Shown piece by piece: positions 18,492-28,205 of a DNA stretch of 53,574 bases. Under the pieces are notes generated by a model. It saw only the letters and a list, made by a program, of their open reading frames with translations, was not told where the DNA came from and ran no database searches. Positions within the stretch are counted from its first letter, which is position 1. Each line of letters starts with the position of its first letter. Both the position numbers and the translations under genes were made by a program. Source of the DNA: Bacillus sp. 522_BSPC (GTDB lineage: Bacteria > Bacillota > Bacilli > Bacillales > Cytobacillaceae); assembly GCF_001076885.1 (NCBI RefSeq), contig NZ_JVDT01000113.1, positions 1 to 53,574 on the forward strand, written 5' to 3'.

Positions 18492-19883
18492 TTAATTAGC
18501 AAAAGGATAGCCCATAATGGAGGCAATTTTCTTGGGAATATCGGTATTATCTAACACCCCATGAAATTCTTCTGCCCCCATTCCAAATGCGAAGACAACA
18601 ATCATATTACTTGTATGCCCCCCTGTAGTGCTAAGCTGTTGTACTTCTGGTTGGAGGATACCGCCGTGGTAATGGTTCGCAATAATACTTCCAATTTGCC
18701 AGTCGATTTGTTGCTCGCGATAGACTTGTTCTTTCTTCGGTAATTTGTTTGTTTGAAATTTGGCAAGCTCTTCATTAGTTATATCCATTGCTGCATAGTC
18801 TTTAAAGACCTTTCGTATACTTTTTTCCGTATAGTGATTACTTGTTTTTTTCTTCGTTAGTTGCTGAGCCATGTAATGAGGGGATGCAGTAATGTTTTTA
18901 AGTGCATTTATATCCATTGCTTCAGTGGCAGAAACCCCCATCGTTTCGTGGTCAGCGGCAACAACAACTAATGTATCTTGTTGTTTATTAGCCCACTCCA
19001 CACAGTATTTAACCACTTCATCGAAGGCAATTGTTTCTTTCCATATTCCTGTAATATCGGATGCATGGGAGGCGTGGTCAATACGACCTCCTTCAATCAT
19101 GGCAAAAAAACCTTTCTCGTCTTTTGATAGAATATCGAGTGTTTTTTTAGTCATTTCCTGTAAGGTTGGTTCTGTTGTTTTGAGTAGTTCACGATCTAAT
19201 TGAAAATTTAAGTGAGCATCTCCAAAAAGCCCGAGAATTTTATTCGAATTTGTTTTTTCTAATTGATCTGCAGTTGAAATATAACGATACCCTGAGTTTT
19301 TGTATGCATCAATCAGGTCAATCCCTCTTTTATCTTTTCGAGTAAAGAATTTTTTGCCTCCTCCCATAATGATATCTACTTTATTGCTTAATTGTTGCTT
19401 GGCAATTTCCTCTTGGTCTGCCCATCTATTATTGACACTTGCAGTAAAGCTTGCTGGTGTTGCATCTGTTACCGAATTAGTAGTAATTATTGCTGTTCTT
19501 TTTCCCTCCTTTTTAAATATATCTAAAATGCTGTCTTCGTTTTTTCCATTTGGTGTAATGCCAATCATCCCATTATTCGTTTTCTGTCCAATCGCAAGAG
19601 CAGTTCCCCCGGCTGCAGAGTCAGTAACCCGATTATTGCTGGAGGATGTATGGACAATCGCTGTGTAGGGGAGTGTTTCCATAAAAAGTTTTCCTTTTAC
19701 TCCATGCTCCAATAAGCGAGCAATCTCCATTTGCCCGATACCCATACCATCTCCTATGAGCAATATAACATTTTTAGGTTTATCCTTTTGTTCTTTGCTT
19801 AAAGCGGGCTTATCTACAACTGGTTGAACAGAAAGGAAGAACCCTAAACTAATGGAAAGGAAAACGAAAAGTAGCTTTTTCAA
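18492..19883 (-). CDS. Secreted alkaline phosphatase
   Basis: This 463-residue PhoA-family phosphomonoesterase has an N-terminal signal peptide (MKKLLFVFLSISLGFFLSVQ). The metal and phosphate site residues are visible: D45 in IGDGMG, nucleophile S89 in TDSAAGGTAL, EGGRIDHASHASD, ADHETMG and TGGHTSNMIVVFA. It releases phosphate from organic esters outside the cell. It starts at TTG 19883 after TAGGAGGATAAAGAT. I see no convincing PhoP box upstream. It lies close to the M23 peptidase gene on the same strand (61 bases). Confidence 0.93.
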   Translation of the reverse strand: MKKLLFVFLSISLGFFLSVQPVVDKPALSKEQKDKPKNVILLIGDGMGIGQMEIARLLEHGVKGKLFMETLPYTAIVHTSSSNNRVTDSAAGGTALAIGQKTNNGMIGITPNGKNEDSILDIFKKEGKRTAIITTNSVTDATPASFTASVNNRWADQEEIAKQQLSNKVDIIMGGGKKFFTRKDKRGIDLIDAYKNSGYRYISTADQLEKTNSNKILGLFGDAHLNFQLDRELLKTTEPTLQEMTKKTLDILSKDEKGFFAMIEGGRIDHASHASDITGIWKETIAFDEVVKYCVEWANKQQDTLVVVAADHETMGVSATEAMDINALKNITASPHYMAQQLTKKKTSNHYTEKSIRKVFKDYAAMDITNEELAKFQTNKLPKKEQVYREQQIDWQIGSIIANHYHGGILQPEVQQLSTTGGHTSNMIVVFAFGMGAEEFHGVLDNTDIPKKIASIMGYPFAN

Positions 19884-20206
19884 ATCTTTATCCTCCTAGG
19901 CGTTTGACGTTTAATCTTGTATAGCTTTTGAAAAAAAGCATTTTTTAATCCCTATTTACCTATCTTTGCGAGGTTCTTAAATAAATTACATGTATAAAAA
20001 TAAAGGAATCAAACAGGAAATGACATAAAAAAGGTAGACGAGCATACATTTTAATAAGTCATCCTATGTATGTTATGTGGAGGGAAGTTTTCTTCTGTAT
20101 ATGAATAATGAATAGCAGCCAGAATTAACTTTGCAAATTTACAACCAATAAAATCAATGAAAAGCTGAAAAAAAGCAGAAATCTTATAGCAAAGGAGGAA
20201 TTTTTT
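19884..20206. other. Divergent intergenic region, alkaline phosphatase / spoIIIAA
   Basis: About 320 AT-rich bases. The left part would hold the minus-strand phosphatase promoter, but no clear elements can be assigned. The right part contains the candidate sigma-E promoter of spoIIIAA, listed separately. Confidence 0.4.
20026..20050 (+). promoter_or_regulatory. Candidate sigma-E promoter of the spoIIIA operon
   Basis: CATACATT at 20043-20050 matches the sigma-E -10 consensus CATACAnT, with ATA about 15 bases upstream as a partial -35. It lies about 155 bases before spoIIIAA, an operon known to be sigma-E dependent. The -35 fit is weak. Confidence 0.4.
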
Positions 20207-21133
20207 GTGAATACTATCTATTCTTTTTTGCCTAAATCTATTGAAAATCAAATACTCACAATCCCTCCATCTGAAAGATTAGGTATGGAAGAGATTCGAG
20301 TTCGGATAGGCAGACCTTTAGAAGTATTTATAAATGGACATTCTATCTTTTTTCCATTTATTGTTTCGAAAGAGGATGGGAACCAATTACTAAATAAAAT
20401 AAGTCGATACTCGGTTTATACAATGGAAGAAGAATTGAAAAGAGGTTATATCACTGTTCAAGGTGGGCATCGTGTTGGACTTGCGGGCAGAGTTATTTTG
20501 CAAGATAGCAAAGTAAAGGCAATACGGGATGTAGCTTCTTTCAATATTCGTATTGCAAAGGAGAAGATCGGAATAGCTAATCCATACATTCCCTATTTAT
20601 ATGATAAAGGAAAATGGCGGCATACGATGATTATTGGACCCCCGCAGACCGGGAAAACGACCTTATTAAGAGATATAGCTAGATTAATTTCATCTGAAGA
20701 GGAGCATTCATTACGTAAGCCAGCGAAAGTAGGGATTGTGGATGAACGATCCGAAATTGCAGGGTGTATGGATGGAATACCTCAAATGACGTTTGGCCAA
20801 CGCATAGATGTTCTGGATGCTTGTCCAAAAGCGGAAGGAATGATGATGATGATTCGTTCCATGAGCCCAGATGTTCTGATTGTAGATGAGGTAGGTCGAA
20901 AAGAAGATGAAGAAGCAATCCTAGAAGCTGTTAATGCTGGTATTCAATTAGTAATGACAACACATGGATCAAGCTTGGAAGAAGTAAAAAAACGACCGAT
21001 GCTTTCTAGGATGATAAAAATGGGCATATTTGAACGCTATATTGAATTAAATAGAAAGAAGGGTCCTGGCACAGTAACAGCAATAAGAAATGGACAAGGC
21101 CATTTATTAATGGATGAAATGAAGGTGAAATAA
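20207..21133 (+). CDS. spoIIIAA: Stage III sporulation protein AA, secretion-type ATPase
   Basis: This 308-residue ATPase of the mother cell-forespore feeding-tube channel is needed for sigma-G activity in the engulfed spore. Walker A is GPPQTGKTT (residues 144-152) and Walker B is DVLIVDEVGR near residue 223, in an AAA/secretion-ATPase fold. It starts at GTG 20207 after a strong AAAGGAGG. It is first in the eight-gene operon and its stop is immediately followed by the start of spoIIIAB. Confidence 0.97.
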   Translation: MNTIYSFLPKSIENQILTIPPSERLGMEEIRVRIGRPLEVFINGHSIFFPFIVSKEDGNQLLNKISRYSVYTMEEELKRGYITVQGGHRVGLAGRVILQDSKVKAIRDVASFNIRIAKEKIGIANPYIPYLYDKGKWRHTMIIGPPQTGKTTLLRDIARLISSEEEHSLRKPAKVGIVDERSEIAGCMDGIPQMTFGQRIDVLDACPKAEGMMMMIRSMSPDVLIVDEVGRKEDEEAILEAVNAGIQLVMTTHGSSLEEVKKRPMLSRMIKMGIFERYIELNRKKGPGTVTAIRNGQGHLLMDEMKVK

Positions 21134-21649
21134 ATGGTGAAAATAATTGGCGCTATCTTGATTCTTGCTTCAACAAGTTGGGGTGGAATGGAATTTTCAA
21201 AACTATTAAGCCAAAGACCAAAGCAAATAAGGGCACTAAAATCAGCACTTCAATCATTAGAGGCGGAGATTATGTATGGACATACCCCCTTACATGAAGC
21301 TTCCAGAAGATTAGCAGAACAATTAAGTGATCCACTAAGTTCTTTTTTTGGAAGTTTTGCGGAGCGCTTAATCAAAGAAGATACAACTGTCAAAGAAGCG
21401 TGGAGTTTATCTTTACATGATATTTGGAAAAAAACGGCGATGAAAGATACTGAATTAGAAATCATGAAGCAATTCGGTGAAACATTAGGCAGGCACGACC
21501 GTTTTTCACAACAAAAGCAAATAATGCTTACGCTGACTCATTTAGAAAGAGAAGAAGAAGAGGCAAGAGAAATACAAGGGAAATATGAAAAAATGGTAAG
21601 AAGCTTAGGATTTCTGTCCGGTCTGCTGATTGTCATTTTATTGATGTAG
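21134..21649 (+). CDS. spoIIIAB: Stage III sporulation protein AB
   Basis: This 171-residue protein has an N-terminal hydrophobic segment (MVKIIGAILILASTSWGGM) and a C-terminal membrane helix (about 153-171), with a helical soluble middle. It resembles type II secretion GspF-like parts of the SpoIIIA-SpoIIQ channel. Its ATG directly follows the spoIIIAA stop, so translation is coupled. Confidence 0.95.
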   Translation: MVKIIGAILILASTSWGGMEFSKLLSQRPKQIRALKSALQSLEAEIMYGHTPLHEASRRLAEQLSDPLSSFFGSFAERLIKEDTTVKEAWSLSLHDIWKKTAMKDTELEIMKQFGETLGRHDRFSQQKQIMLTLTHLEREEEEAREIQGKYEKMVRSLGFLSGLLIVILLM

Positions 21650-21668
21650 TTTTTAGGAGGAGACTTTT

Positions 21669-21875
21669 ATGGGCTTAGAGGTCGATATTATATTCAAAAT
21701 CGCAGGAGTAGGAATCGTCGTAGCTTTTTTACACACAATCCTCGACCAAGTTGGCAAGAAGGAGTATGCACAATGGGTTACCTTATTTGGATTTATTTAC
21801 ATTCTATTTATGGTAGCGAATATTGTAAATGATTTGTTTCAAAAGATAAAAGCCGTATTTTTATTCCAAGGGTAA
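21669..21875 (+). CDS. spoIIIAC: Stage III sporulation protein AC
   Basis: This 68-residue integral membrane protein has two hydrophobic helices (VDIIFKIAGVGIVVAFLHTIL and WVTLFGFIYILFMVANIV). The size is standard for the family. AGGAGG lies before ATG 21669. It is part of the membrane platform of the feeding-tube complex. Confidence 0.95.
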   Translation: MGLEVDIIFKIAGVGIVVAFLHTILDQVGKKEYAQWVTLFGFIYILFMVANIVNDLFQKIKAVFLFQG

Positions 21876-21889
21876 AGGAGGATATCATC

Positions 21890-22279
21890 ATTGAAATTCT
21901 TCAAATAGTTGGAATTGCATTAATTTCTACTTTTTTAGCATTGGTGGTAAAAGAACAAAAGCCCAATATTGCCTTTTTATTAGTTGTGTTTGTTGGCTGT
22001 GCAATTTTCCTTTTTCTTGTTGACCAAATAGCGGCAATTATCCAAATGGTAGAAAGAATTGCTTTAAATGCAAGGGTAAACACTGTTTACGTAGAAACAA
22101 TTCTGAAAATTATTGGCATCGCCTATATAGCAGAATTTGCAGTGCAAATTACTAAAGATGCAGGACAAGGTTCTATCGCATCAAAGATTGAACTAGCAGG
22201 AAAAATCTTGATTTTAGCAATGGCGGTACCAATATTGACTGTATTAGTAGAAACAATTTTAAATATGATTCCAAGTTAA
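21890..22279 (+). CDS. spoIIIAD: Stage III sporulation protein AD, apparent ATT start
   Basis: This multi-pass membrane protein is 129 residues from the start chosen. The frame contains no ATG, GTG or TTG with a ribosome site. A strong AAAGGAGG (21874-21881) lies 8 bases before ATT 21890, which gives (I/M)EILQIVGIALISTFLALVVKEQKP, matching the usual SpoIIIAD N terminus. Starting at TTG 21941 would remove the first membrane helix. ATC codons at 21884 and 21887 are also possible starts. The rest (FLLVVFVGCAIFLFLVDQIAAII, ILKIIGIAYIAEFAVQITKDAGQGSIASKIELAGK) is typical. Confidence 0.88.
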   Translation: MEILQIVGIALISTFLALVVKEQKPNIAFLLVVFVGCAIFLFLVDQIAAIIQMVERIALNARVNTVYVETILKIIGIAYIAEFAVQITKDAGQGSIASKIELAGKILILAMAVPILTVLVETILNMIPS

Positions 22280-22310
22280 GTAGGAAACCGTTTATTTCGA
22301 GGTGGAAAAA

Positions 22311-23543
22311 TTGAAAACAAAGTTGAAAGTCGTACTACTAATAATGGCAGCTATCTTTTTTCTCTATCAACCGATTGTACAAGCCTCACCTCATGAGTCA
22401 CAAGAAGTACCACAGTCAGAAGCATTAGAAGAAACAAATGAAGAAGGAGTTGATCCAACAAAACTTGTTGAATCACAATTGGAGTCATTAGATCTAAATG
22501 AATTAACGGAATTTTGGGATTCGGTTAAAACAGAATATGGTGGATTTTTGCCAGAAAGCCAAAAGGGAAGCCTATATGATTTTATGATAGGAAATAAAAC
22601 TTTTGACTTACAAGGCTTTTTTCACGGCATGCTACAATTTGCATTTCATGAAATTATAGTAAATGGAAAATTATTAGGATCGTTAATCTTGCTTACTATA
22701 TTTAGTGTTTTACTGCAAATGCTCCAAAACTCGTTTGAGAAAAGCTCTATTAGTACTGTCGCCTATGCGATCGTGTTTATGGTTATCATTATTCTCGCAT
22801 TGAATAGCTTTCATGTAGCAATTACTTATGCTAGTGACGCAATATCGAATATGACAAATTTTATATTAGCACTAGTTCCTTTATTGCTAGGGCTTATGGC
22901 AGCTTCAGGCGGAGCCATATCTGCAGCTTTCTTTCATCCCGTTATTCTTTTTTTAATGAATACAAGTGGGATGTTAATTGAATATATTGTGCTTCCTCTA
23001 TTGTTTTTATCAACTTTACTTCACGTCGTAAGCAGTCTATCAGAACAATACAAAGTTACACAATTAGCTAATTTATTACGTAATATCAGTATAGGGATCT
23101 TAGGAACTTTCTTGACTATATTTTTAGGTGTTATTTCCGTCCAAGGTGCATCGTCAGCAATAACGGATGGAATTACGATTAAGACAGCTAAATTTGTAAC
23201 GGGAAATTTCATTCCGGTTATAGGCCGAATGTTTACAGATGCAACAGATACAGTTATAAATGCTTCCTTATTGTTAAAAAACACGGTTGGAATAGCAGGA
23301 GTGGTAATTCTCCTTCTACTTGTTGCCTTTCCTGCGATTAAGATTTTAATGATTTCTTTTATTTATAAATTTGCCGCAGCACTTTTACAGCCAATTGGCG
23401 GAGGACCTGTTATTAAATGCTTAGATGTTATAAGTAAGAGTGTTATCTATGTCTTTGCAGCATTAGCAATCGTTTCCCTTATGTTTTTCCTAAGTATAAC
23501 AGTAATCATTGTTGCAAGTAATATAACAATGATGGTGAGGTAG
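22311..23543 (+). CDS. spoIIIAE: Stage III sporulation protein AE
   Basis: This polytopic membrane protein of 410 residues has a signal-like N terminus (TKLKVVLLIMAAIFFLYQPIVQA), an extracytoplasmic acidic segment and about seven membrane helices. TTG 22311 is preferred because GAGGTGG (22299-22305) lies 5 bases upstream; the in-frame GTG 22302 lies inside that ribosome site. It is a core channel component required for sigma-G activation. Confidence 0.95.
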   Translation: MKTKLKVVLLIMAAIFFLYQPIVQASPHESQEVPQSEALEETNEEGVDPTKLVESQLESLDLNELTEFWDSVKTEYGGFLPESQKGSLYDFMIGNKTFDLQGFFHGMLQFAFHEIIVNGKLLGSLILLTIFSVLLQMLQNSFEKSSISTVAYAIVFMVIIILALNSFHVAITYASDAISNMTNFILALVPLLLGLMAASGGAISAAFFHPVILFLMNTSGMLIEYIVLPLLFLSTLLHVVSSLSEQYKVTQLANLLRNISIGILGTFLTIFLGVISVQGASSAITDGITIKTAKFVTGNFIPVIGRMFTDATDTVINASLLLKNTVGIAGVVILLLLVAFPAIKILMISFIYKFAAALLQPIGGGPVIKCLDVISKSVIYVFAALAIVSLMFFLSITVIIVASNITMMVR

Positions 23544-23558
23544 AAAGGAGGGGCAAGG

Positions 23559-24191
23559 ATGAATTTTATTACAGAGTGGGTTACAAATATAATTCTGTTT
23601 ATTTTGCTAGCAACTGTTGTGGACATGCTATTGCCAAACTCTACCTTTCAGAAATATGCCAAGATGGTCGCTGGATTATTACTAATAACTGTTATATTGA
23701 CACCTGTATTTAAGCTGATTTCTAGTGACTTTGAAGCTGTGTTCACTGCCAGTGCGATCGGCGAGCCAGAACAAAAAAATATGAATAATTCGATCGAATT
23801 GAAAAAAAGAGAAATACAAGCCTCACTTGATGAATATACATTAAATAAAATGGCTGTCCAATTAAAAGAGGATGCAAATGAGGAGTTGATAGCAAATTAC
23901 GGAATGGAGATCAATTCGATTCAATTATCAATCGACAAAGAGAAGGATGTTGGGTTTCCTGAAAACTTAGCAGAAATGGTTATTCATATGAAAGAAAGCA
24001 AGGATCCACAAAACGTTGTGGAAGCTGTAAGCCCTGTTCGAATTGACACACAGCAACCTCTTCTTGACAAAAATGAATCGAAACAAATGGATACAGAAAG
24101 TATTGTTTCTTTTCTTTCCGAAAAATGGGAAGTACGAGATGATGCAATTGTAATTATGTACGAAGGAGGGGAGGAGGAGAAAAATGGATAA
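23559..24191 (+). CDS. spoIIIAF: Stage III sporulation protein AF
   Basis: This 210-residue protein has two N-terminal membrane helices (WVTNIILFILLATVVDMLL, MVAGLLLITVILTPVFKLI) and a soluble domain with a ring-building fold in the family. GGAGGGG lies before ATG. It overlaps spoIIIAG by 8 bases. Confidence 0.94.
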   Translation: MNFITEWVTNIILFILLATVVDMLLPNSTFQKYAKMVAGLLLITVILTPVFKLISSDFEAVFTASAIGEPEQKNMNNSIELKKREIQASLDEYTLNKMAVQLKEDANEELIANYGMEINSIQLSIDKEKDVGFPENLAEMVIHMKESKDPQNVVEAVSPVRIDTQQPLLDKNESKQMDTESIVSFLSEKWEVRDDAIVIMYEGGEEEKNG

Positions 24192-24837
24192 CAAGGACAA
24201 AGGGCCATTAAGCTGGTTAAAAAATGTACTGTCAAATGACGGGGATGAAAAGAAAAAAGGAAAAGCCACCTATCTTGTCATCGTTGTATTGTTTGGCGTA
24301 GCCATTATGCTTTTAAGCAACATGTTTTTTAAGGACAATAATAACGCCCAAGAAGTTTCCGCATTAAGTAATGATGCTTCCTCTGAAAATGCTCAAGAAA
24401 CATTTGGACAAAAAGCCGATAGCAGCAATTTAACTATTGCTGATTATGAAGAACAATACAAGGAACAAATTAAGGAAGCGATAAATGCAATAGCAGGTGT
24501 CAAAGATGCGATTGTTTATGTGAATTTAGAAGGATCTGAAAAAAAAATATATGAAAAAAATAATTCACAAACGATTCAAAAAACAGAAGAAGAAGATACA
24601 CAAGGAGGAAATAGAAGCGTAGAAGAAACATCGAATGAGGAAACAGTGGTATTGGTGCCCAATGGGGATAAACAAGTTCCAATTGTAGTGGAAACGATGA
24701 AGCCTAAAATTGCTGGTGTACTCGTTGTTGCAAAAGGAGCTGAAAATATAAAAGTTAAAACAATGATTGTGGAGGCAGTTACTCGGGCGTTAGATGTTTC
24801 AAGCCATAGAGTTTCTGTACAGCCTAAACAAAACTAA
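24184..24837 (+). CDS. spoIIIAG: Stage III sporulation protein AG
   Basis: This 217-residue protein has a cytosolic start, one membrane helix (YLVIVVLFGVAIMLLSNMFF) and an extracytoplasmic domain. In B. subtilis that domain forms a large ring in the intermembrane space. The Gln/Glu/Asn-rich linkers and the conserved IAGVLVVAKGAENIKVK segment fit. The start lies inside the end of spoIIIAF, preceded by GGAGGGGAGGAG. Confidence 0.95.
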   Translation: MDNKDKGPLSWLKNVLSNDGDEKKKGKATYLVIVVLFGVAIMLLSNMFFKDNNNAQEVSALSNDASSENAQETFGQKADSSNLTIADYEEQYKEQIKEAINAIAGVKDAIVYVNLEGSEKKIYEKNNSQTIQKTEEEDTQGGNRSVEETSNEETVVLVPNGDKQVPIVVETMKPKIAGVLVVAKGAENIKVKTMIVEAVTRALDVSSHRVSVQPKQN

Positions 24838-24850
24838 GGGGGAATAATAG

Positions 24851-25411
24851 ATGTTATTAAAAAAGCAAACAGTATGGTTATTAACGATGTTAAGTTTGGT
24901 TGTGGTATTGTCAGTCTACTATATCACATCCCCAGAATCTCGATTAAATGAACTTGCAACTAGCGAAGATGAGAATACAGAAAATGCAACAACGAATGAT
25001 GCAGAGGAAGCAGCTACTGATAGTAACGGGGAAAGCACTGTTACAACAACTGATTCTGAAGCAGTATTTGAACAGATGAGACTTGATTTAATGGAACAGC
25101 GCGACAAGATGAAGGAAGAATTAGTAACCATTCAAGGTTCAAAGGATAAAACAGCAGAAGAAAAAAATGAAGCTACAGAAAAGATTAAAGAGCTTCAGGA
25201 AATTACAGATAATGAAAAGATTATGGAAAGCCTAATTAAAGCAGAAAATTATGAAGATGTGCTTGTACAGACCTCAGATGATGGTACAGTGAAGGTAACC
25301 GTAAAAGCAGAAGAATTATCCGCAGAAGCAGCGAATGAAATTGTTCAGCTTGTTCGCAAAAATATGGATGCACCAAACGCTAATGTTGCAGTAAAAATTG
25401 ATCCACAATAA
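24851..25411 (+). CDS. spoIIIAH: Stage III sporulation protein AH
   Basis: This 186-residue last gene of the operon encodes one membrane helix (VWLLTMLSLVVVLSVYYIT), a low-complexity Thr/Glu/Ala linker, and a C-terminal YscJ/FliF-like domain that in B. subtilis binds SpoIIQ across the intermembrane space. The linker is rich in acidic residues (about 30-70). It is followed by a terminator. Confidence 0.95.
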   Translation: MLLKKQTVWLLTMLSLVVVLSVYYITSPESRLNELATSEDENTENATTNDAEEAATDSNGESTVTTTDSEAVFEQMRLDLMEQRDKMKEELVTIQGSKDKTAEEKNEATEKIKELQEITDNEKIMESLIKAENYEDVLVQTSDDGTVKVTVKAEELSAEAANEIVQLVRKNMDAPNANVAVKIDPQ

Positions 25412-25450
25412 TAATATTTGTGAAAATGAGAGATAATGAATAGTTAGCGA

Positions 25451-25489
25451 AACTGTAGATACTTTTTGGGAAGTGTCTACAGTTTTTTT
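25451..25489 (+). terminator. Intrinsic terminator of the spoIIIA operon
   Basis: ACTGTAGATACTT (25452-25464) pairs with AAGTGTCTACAGT (25471-25483), followed by a T run. Confidence 0.85.
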
Positions 25490-25895
25490 GTAAGGCGATT
25501 GTCCAAACAATCAGGAAAATAGACAATGGAATATAAGGTGTGTAACTGGTCAGCAAATTAAGTAGAGGTGTTCAAAAAGAGAATGAAATAGAATAAATTA
25601 GGAAGAAAATAGAGCTTCTAACAGTAATTAATTTTTGCTCTTTTTACCTCTATAATAATAGTAAGCGTTTTCTTTTAATTGTACACCTTGGATTAGTTAT
25701 TTTAAAAAGATAGTGGTATGATAAGTATGTAGAAAGAGAGGAGATCCCCTTTCGACTCACATAATAAAAGGAAAAAAATGAAAGTAATAGTAGCAAAAAA
25801 GTCATATTTTAAAGATGGTTGTTGAATTATCATAAGGTCTTATCGTATGATATTAGTATCTAGTCCTAAAAGAATGATTTAAGGGGTGCAATTAT
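25490..25895 (+). promoter_or_regulatory. accB upstream region with sigma-A promoter
   Basis: About 400 AT-rich bases. The best promoter is TTGAAT (25822-25827), 18 bases, TATGAT (25846-25851), giving a leader of about 38 bases before accB. A weaker candidate (TTAATT-17-TATAAT) lies near 25630-25660. I see no FapR-like palindrome and no ORF. Confidence 0.6.
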
Positions 25896-26366
25896 ATGTT
25901 AAATATTTCAGAAGTAAAAGAATTAATTAAATTAATAGATGATTCTACTATTAGTAATTTTTTATATGAACAAGATGGTGTGAAAGTCGAAATCAAGAAG
26001 AGTGTTGGCGAAACAGTAGTTTCAGCGCCAGTTATTACAAAATCAATTCAACAACAAGAAGCAACAACGAAAGAAGTTGCAGTTGAAAGTGTAGTTGCAG
26101 AAACACCTGCAAAATCAATCGATGAAAACTTACATAAAATTACTTCTCCAATGGTAGGAACTTTTTATCAATCAGCTTCTCCAGACGCAGATGCGTTTGT
26201 AAAAGTAGGAGACAAAGTGACGAAAGACTCTGTTGTATGTATCGTAGAAGCGATGAAGCTATTTAATGAGATTACAGCAGAAGTAGATGGGGAGATTGTA
26301 GAAATCCTCGTTAAAGATGGAGAACTTGTAGAGTACGGAGAACCATTATTCCTAGTAAAGGCGTAA
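25896..26366 (+). CDS. accB: Acetyl-CoA carboxylase biotin carboxyl carrier protein
   Basis: This 156-residue protein has an N-terminal helical part, a flexible Val/Glu/Ala/Thr linker and a C-terminal biotinyl domain with the biotin lysine K121 in IVEAMKLFNEI. It carries carboxybiotin between AccC and the carboxyltransferase in malonyl-CoA synthesis. AAGGGG lies before the ATG. It is followed after 18 bases by accC. Confidence 0.97.
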   Translation: MLNISEVKELIKLIDDSTISNFLYEQDGVKVEIKKSVGETVVSAPVITKSIQQQEATTKEVAVESVVAETPAKSIDENLHKITSPMVGTFYQSASPDADAFVKVGDKVTKDSVVCIVEAMKLFNEITAEVDGEIVEILVKDGELVEYGEPLFLVKA

Positions 26367-26384
26367 CAAAGAGGGGTTTAGTCA

Positions 26385-27743
26385 ATGATAAAAAAACTGT
26401 TAATCGCAAATAGAGGCGAAATAGCTGTCCGCATAATAAGAGCATGTCGAGAATTAGATATTCAAACTGTAGCCATTTATTCAGAAGCAGATAGTGAGGC
26501 TTTGCATGTACAAATCGCAGATGAAGCATACTGTGTTGGTCCAAAAGCTTCCAAGGATAGCTATTTGAATTTTACAAATATAATCAGCGTAGCAACATTG
26601 ACTGGATGTGATGCTATTCATCCAGGATACGGATTTTTAGCAGAAAATGCTGATTTCGCTGAACTTTGCAGAGATTGCAAAATCACGTTTGTTGGCCCTA
26701 GTCCAGAGGCTATTAATAAAATGGGGACAAAAGATATTGCTAGAGAAACAATGCGTCAGGCTGGTGTTCCAATCGTACCTGGATCCCAAGGTATTATTAA
26801 AGATTTAGAAGAAGGAATTACTTTAGCGAAAGAAATAGGTTATCCAGTAATTATTAAAGCTACGGCAGGTGGCGGTGGTAAGGGTATCCGTGTTGCTAAA
26901 ACAGAAGAAGAACTAGTTAAAGGAATAAATATTACCCAACAAGAAGCTTTAACAGCCTTTGGTAATGCAGGCGTGTATTTAGAAAAATACATTGAGGATT
27001 TCCGCCATGTAGAATTGCAAGTACTTGCAGATAATTACGGAAATGTTATTCATTTAGGAGAAAGAGATTGTTCTATTCAGCGTCGATTGCAAAAACTTCT
27101 TGAAGAAACACCGTCTCCAGTTTTAACAGAAGAAATGAGAGAGAAAATGGGAGATGCTGCAGTTAAAGCTGCAGCAGCAGTTAACTACACAGGTGCAGGA
27201 ACAGTAGAATTTATCTTTGACTATCAAAATCAAGCATTCTATTTCATGGAAATGAATACGCGTATCCAAGTAGAGCATCCAGTAACAGAGATGGTAACAG
27301 GTATTGATTTAATCAAAGAACAAATACTAGTTGCATCAGGCAAACCACTAGAATACAAACAAAAGGATGTTACATTTACTGGTTGGGCAATAGAATGTCG
27401 GATTAATGCAGAAAATCCTGCGAAGAATTTCATGCCTTCACCAGGGAAGATTAACATGTATTTACCACCAGGCGGATTAGGAGTACGTGTTGATTCAGCT
27501 GCTTATCCTGGTTATACGATCCCACCATACTATGATAGTATGATTGCTAAGGTAATTGCATATGGGTCAACTAGAAAGGAAGCTATTTCCCGCATGAAAC
27601 GGGCGCTGAGTGAGTTTGTGATCGAAGGTGTAGATACCACGATTCCCTTTCACTTGAATCTCCTTAATCATGAAAAGTTTGTGGAAGGCAACTTCAACAC
27701 AAAGTTTTTAGAAATGTATGATTTAATGAAATCAGAAGATTAA
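26385..27743 (+). CDS. accC: Acetyl-CoA carboxylase biotin carboxylase
   Basis: This 452-residue ATP-grasp enzyme carboxylates biotin on AccB. Visible motifs are [21 protein letters not shown] at the N terminus, the ATP loop [21 protein letters not shown] and [19 protein letters not shown]. Length and motifs are standard. It forms an operon with accB and yqhY. Confidence 0.98.
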   Translation: MIKKLLIANRGEIAVRIIRACRELDIQTVAIYSEADSEALHVQIADEAYCVGPKASKDSYLNFTNIISVATLTGCDAIHPGYGFLAENADFAELCRDCKITFVGPSPEAINKMGTKDIARETMRQAGVPIVPGSQGIIKDLEEGITLAKEIGYPVIIKATAGGGGKGIRVAKTEEELVKGINITQQEALTAFGNAGVYLEKYIEDFRHVELQVLADNYGNVIHLGERDCSIQRRLQKLLEETPSPVLTEEMREKMGDAAVKAAAAVNYTGAGTVEFIFDYQNQAFYFMEMNTRIQVEHPVTEMVTGIDLIKEQILVASGKPLEYKQKDVTFTGWAIECRINAENPAKNFMPSPGKINMYLPPGGLGVRVDSAAYPGYTIPPYYDSMIAKVIAYGSTRKEAISRMKRALSEFVIEGVDTTIPFHLNLLNHEKFVEGNFNTKFLEMYDLMKSED

Positions 27744-27758
27744 AAGGAGGAAAAGGTA

Positions 27759-28166
27759 ATGAGCGAAACAACAAGTTTAGAAATGAACCAAGAGTATAAT
27801 GGGTTAGGTAAAGTAGAAATTGCTCCTGAAGTAATTGAGGTTATTGCAAGTATTGCTGCTTCTGAAGTGGAAGGTGTAGCACAAATGAGAAGCAATTTTG
27901 CAACTGGAGTAGTGGAAAAGTTTGGTAAAAAATTACACAACAAAGGTATAAAGGTTGACCTCAGTGAAGAAGGAATAAAAGTGGAAGTATATTGCGTGAT
28001 GAATTTTGGTATATCTATTCCACAAGTAGCTCAGCAAATTCAAGATAATATTCGTCAGACATTAATTAATATGACTGGACTTGTTACAGAAGAGGTTAAT
28101 ATTCACATTGTTGGAGTTCAGTTTGAAACAGCAAAACAAGAAGCTGAATTACAACAAGAGATGTAA
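27759..28166 (+). CDS. yqhY: Asp23/Gls24-family protein YqhY
   Basis: This 135-residue Asp23 (DUF322) family protein has the core GKVEIAPEVIEVIASIAASEVEGVAQM and VDLSEEGIKVEVYCVMNFGISIPQVAQQIQ. Members are linked to envelope or acetyl-CoA carboxylase homeostasis in Firmicutes, and location directly after accBC is conserved. The mechanism is unknown. AAAGGAGG lies upstream of the ATG. Confidence 0.94.
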   Translation: MSETTSLEMNQEYNGLGKVEIAPEVIEVIASIAASEVEGVAQMRSNFATGVVEKFGKKLHNKGIKVDLSEEGIKVEVYCVMNFGISIPQVAQQIQDNIRQTLINMTGLVTEEVNIHIVGVQFETAKQEAELQQEM

Positions 28167-28205
28167 AGACACAGGCAAAGGAACGATAGCATAGCGTTTA
28201 AATAG

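Noticed and set aside
21941-22279. spoIIIAD starting at TTG 21941
   Set aside because: No ribosome site and it removes the first membrane helix; the strong AAAGGAGG belongs to ATT 21890.
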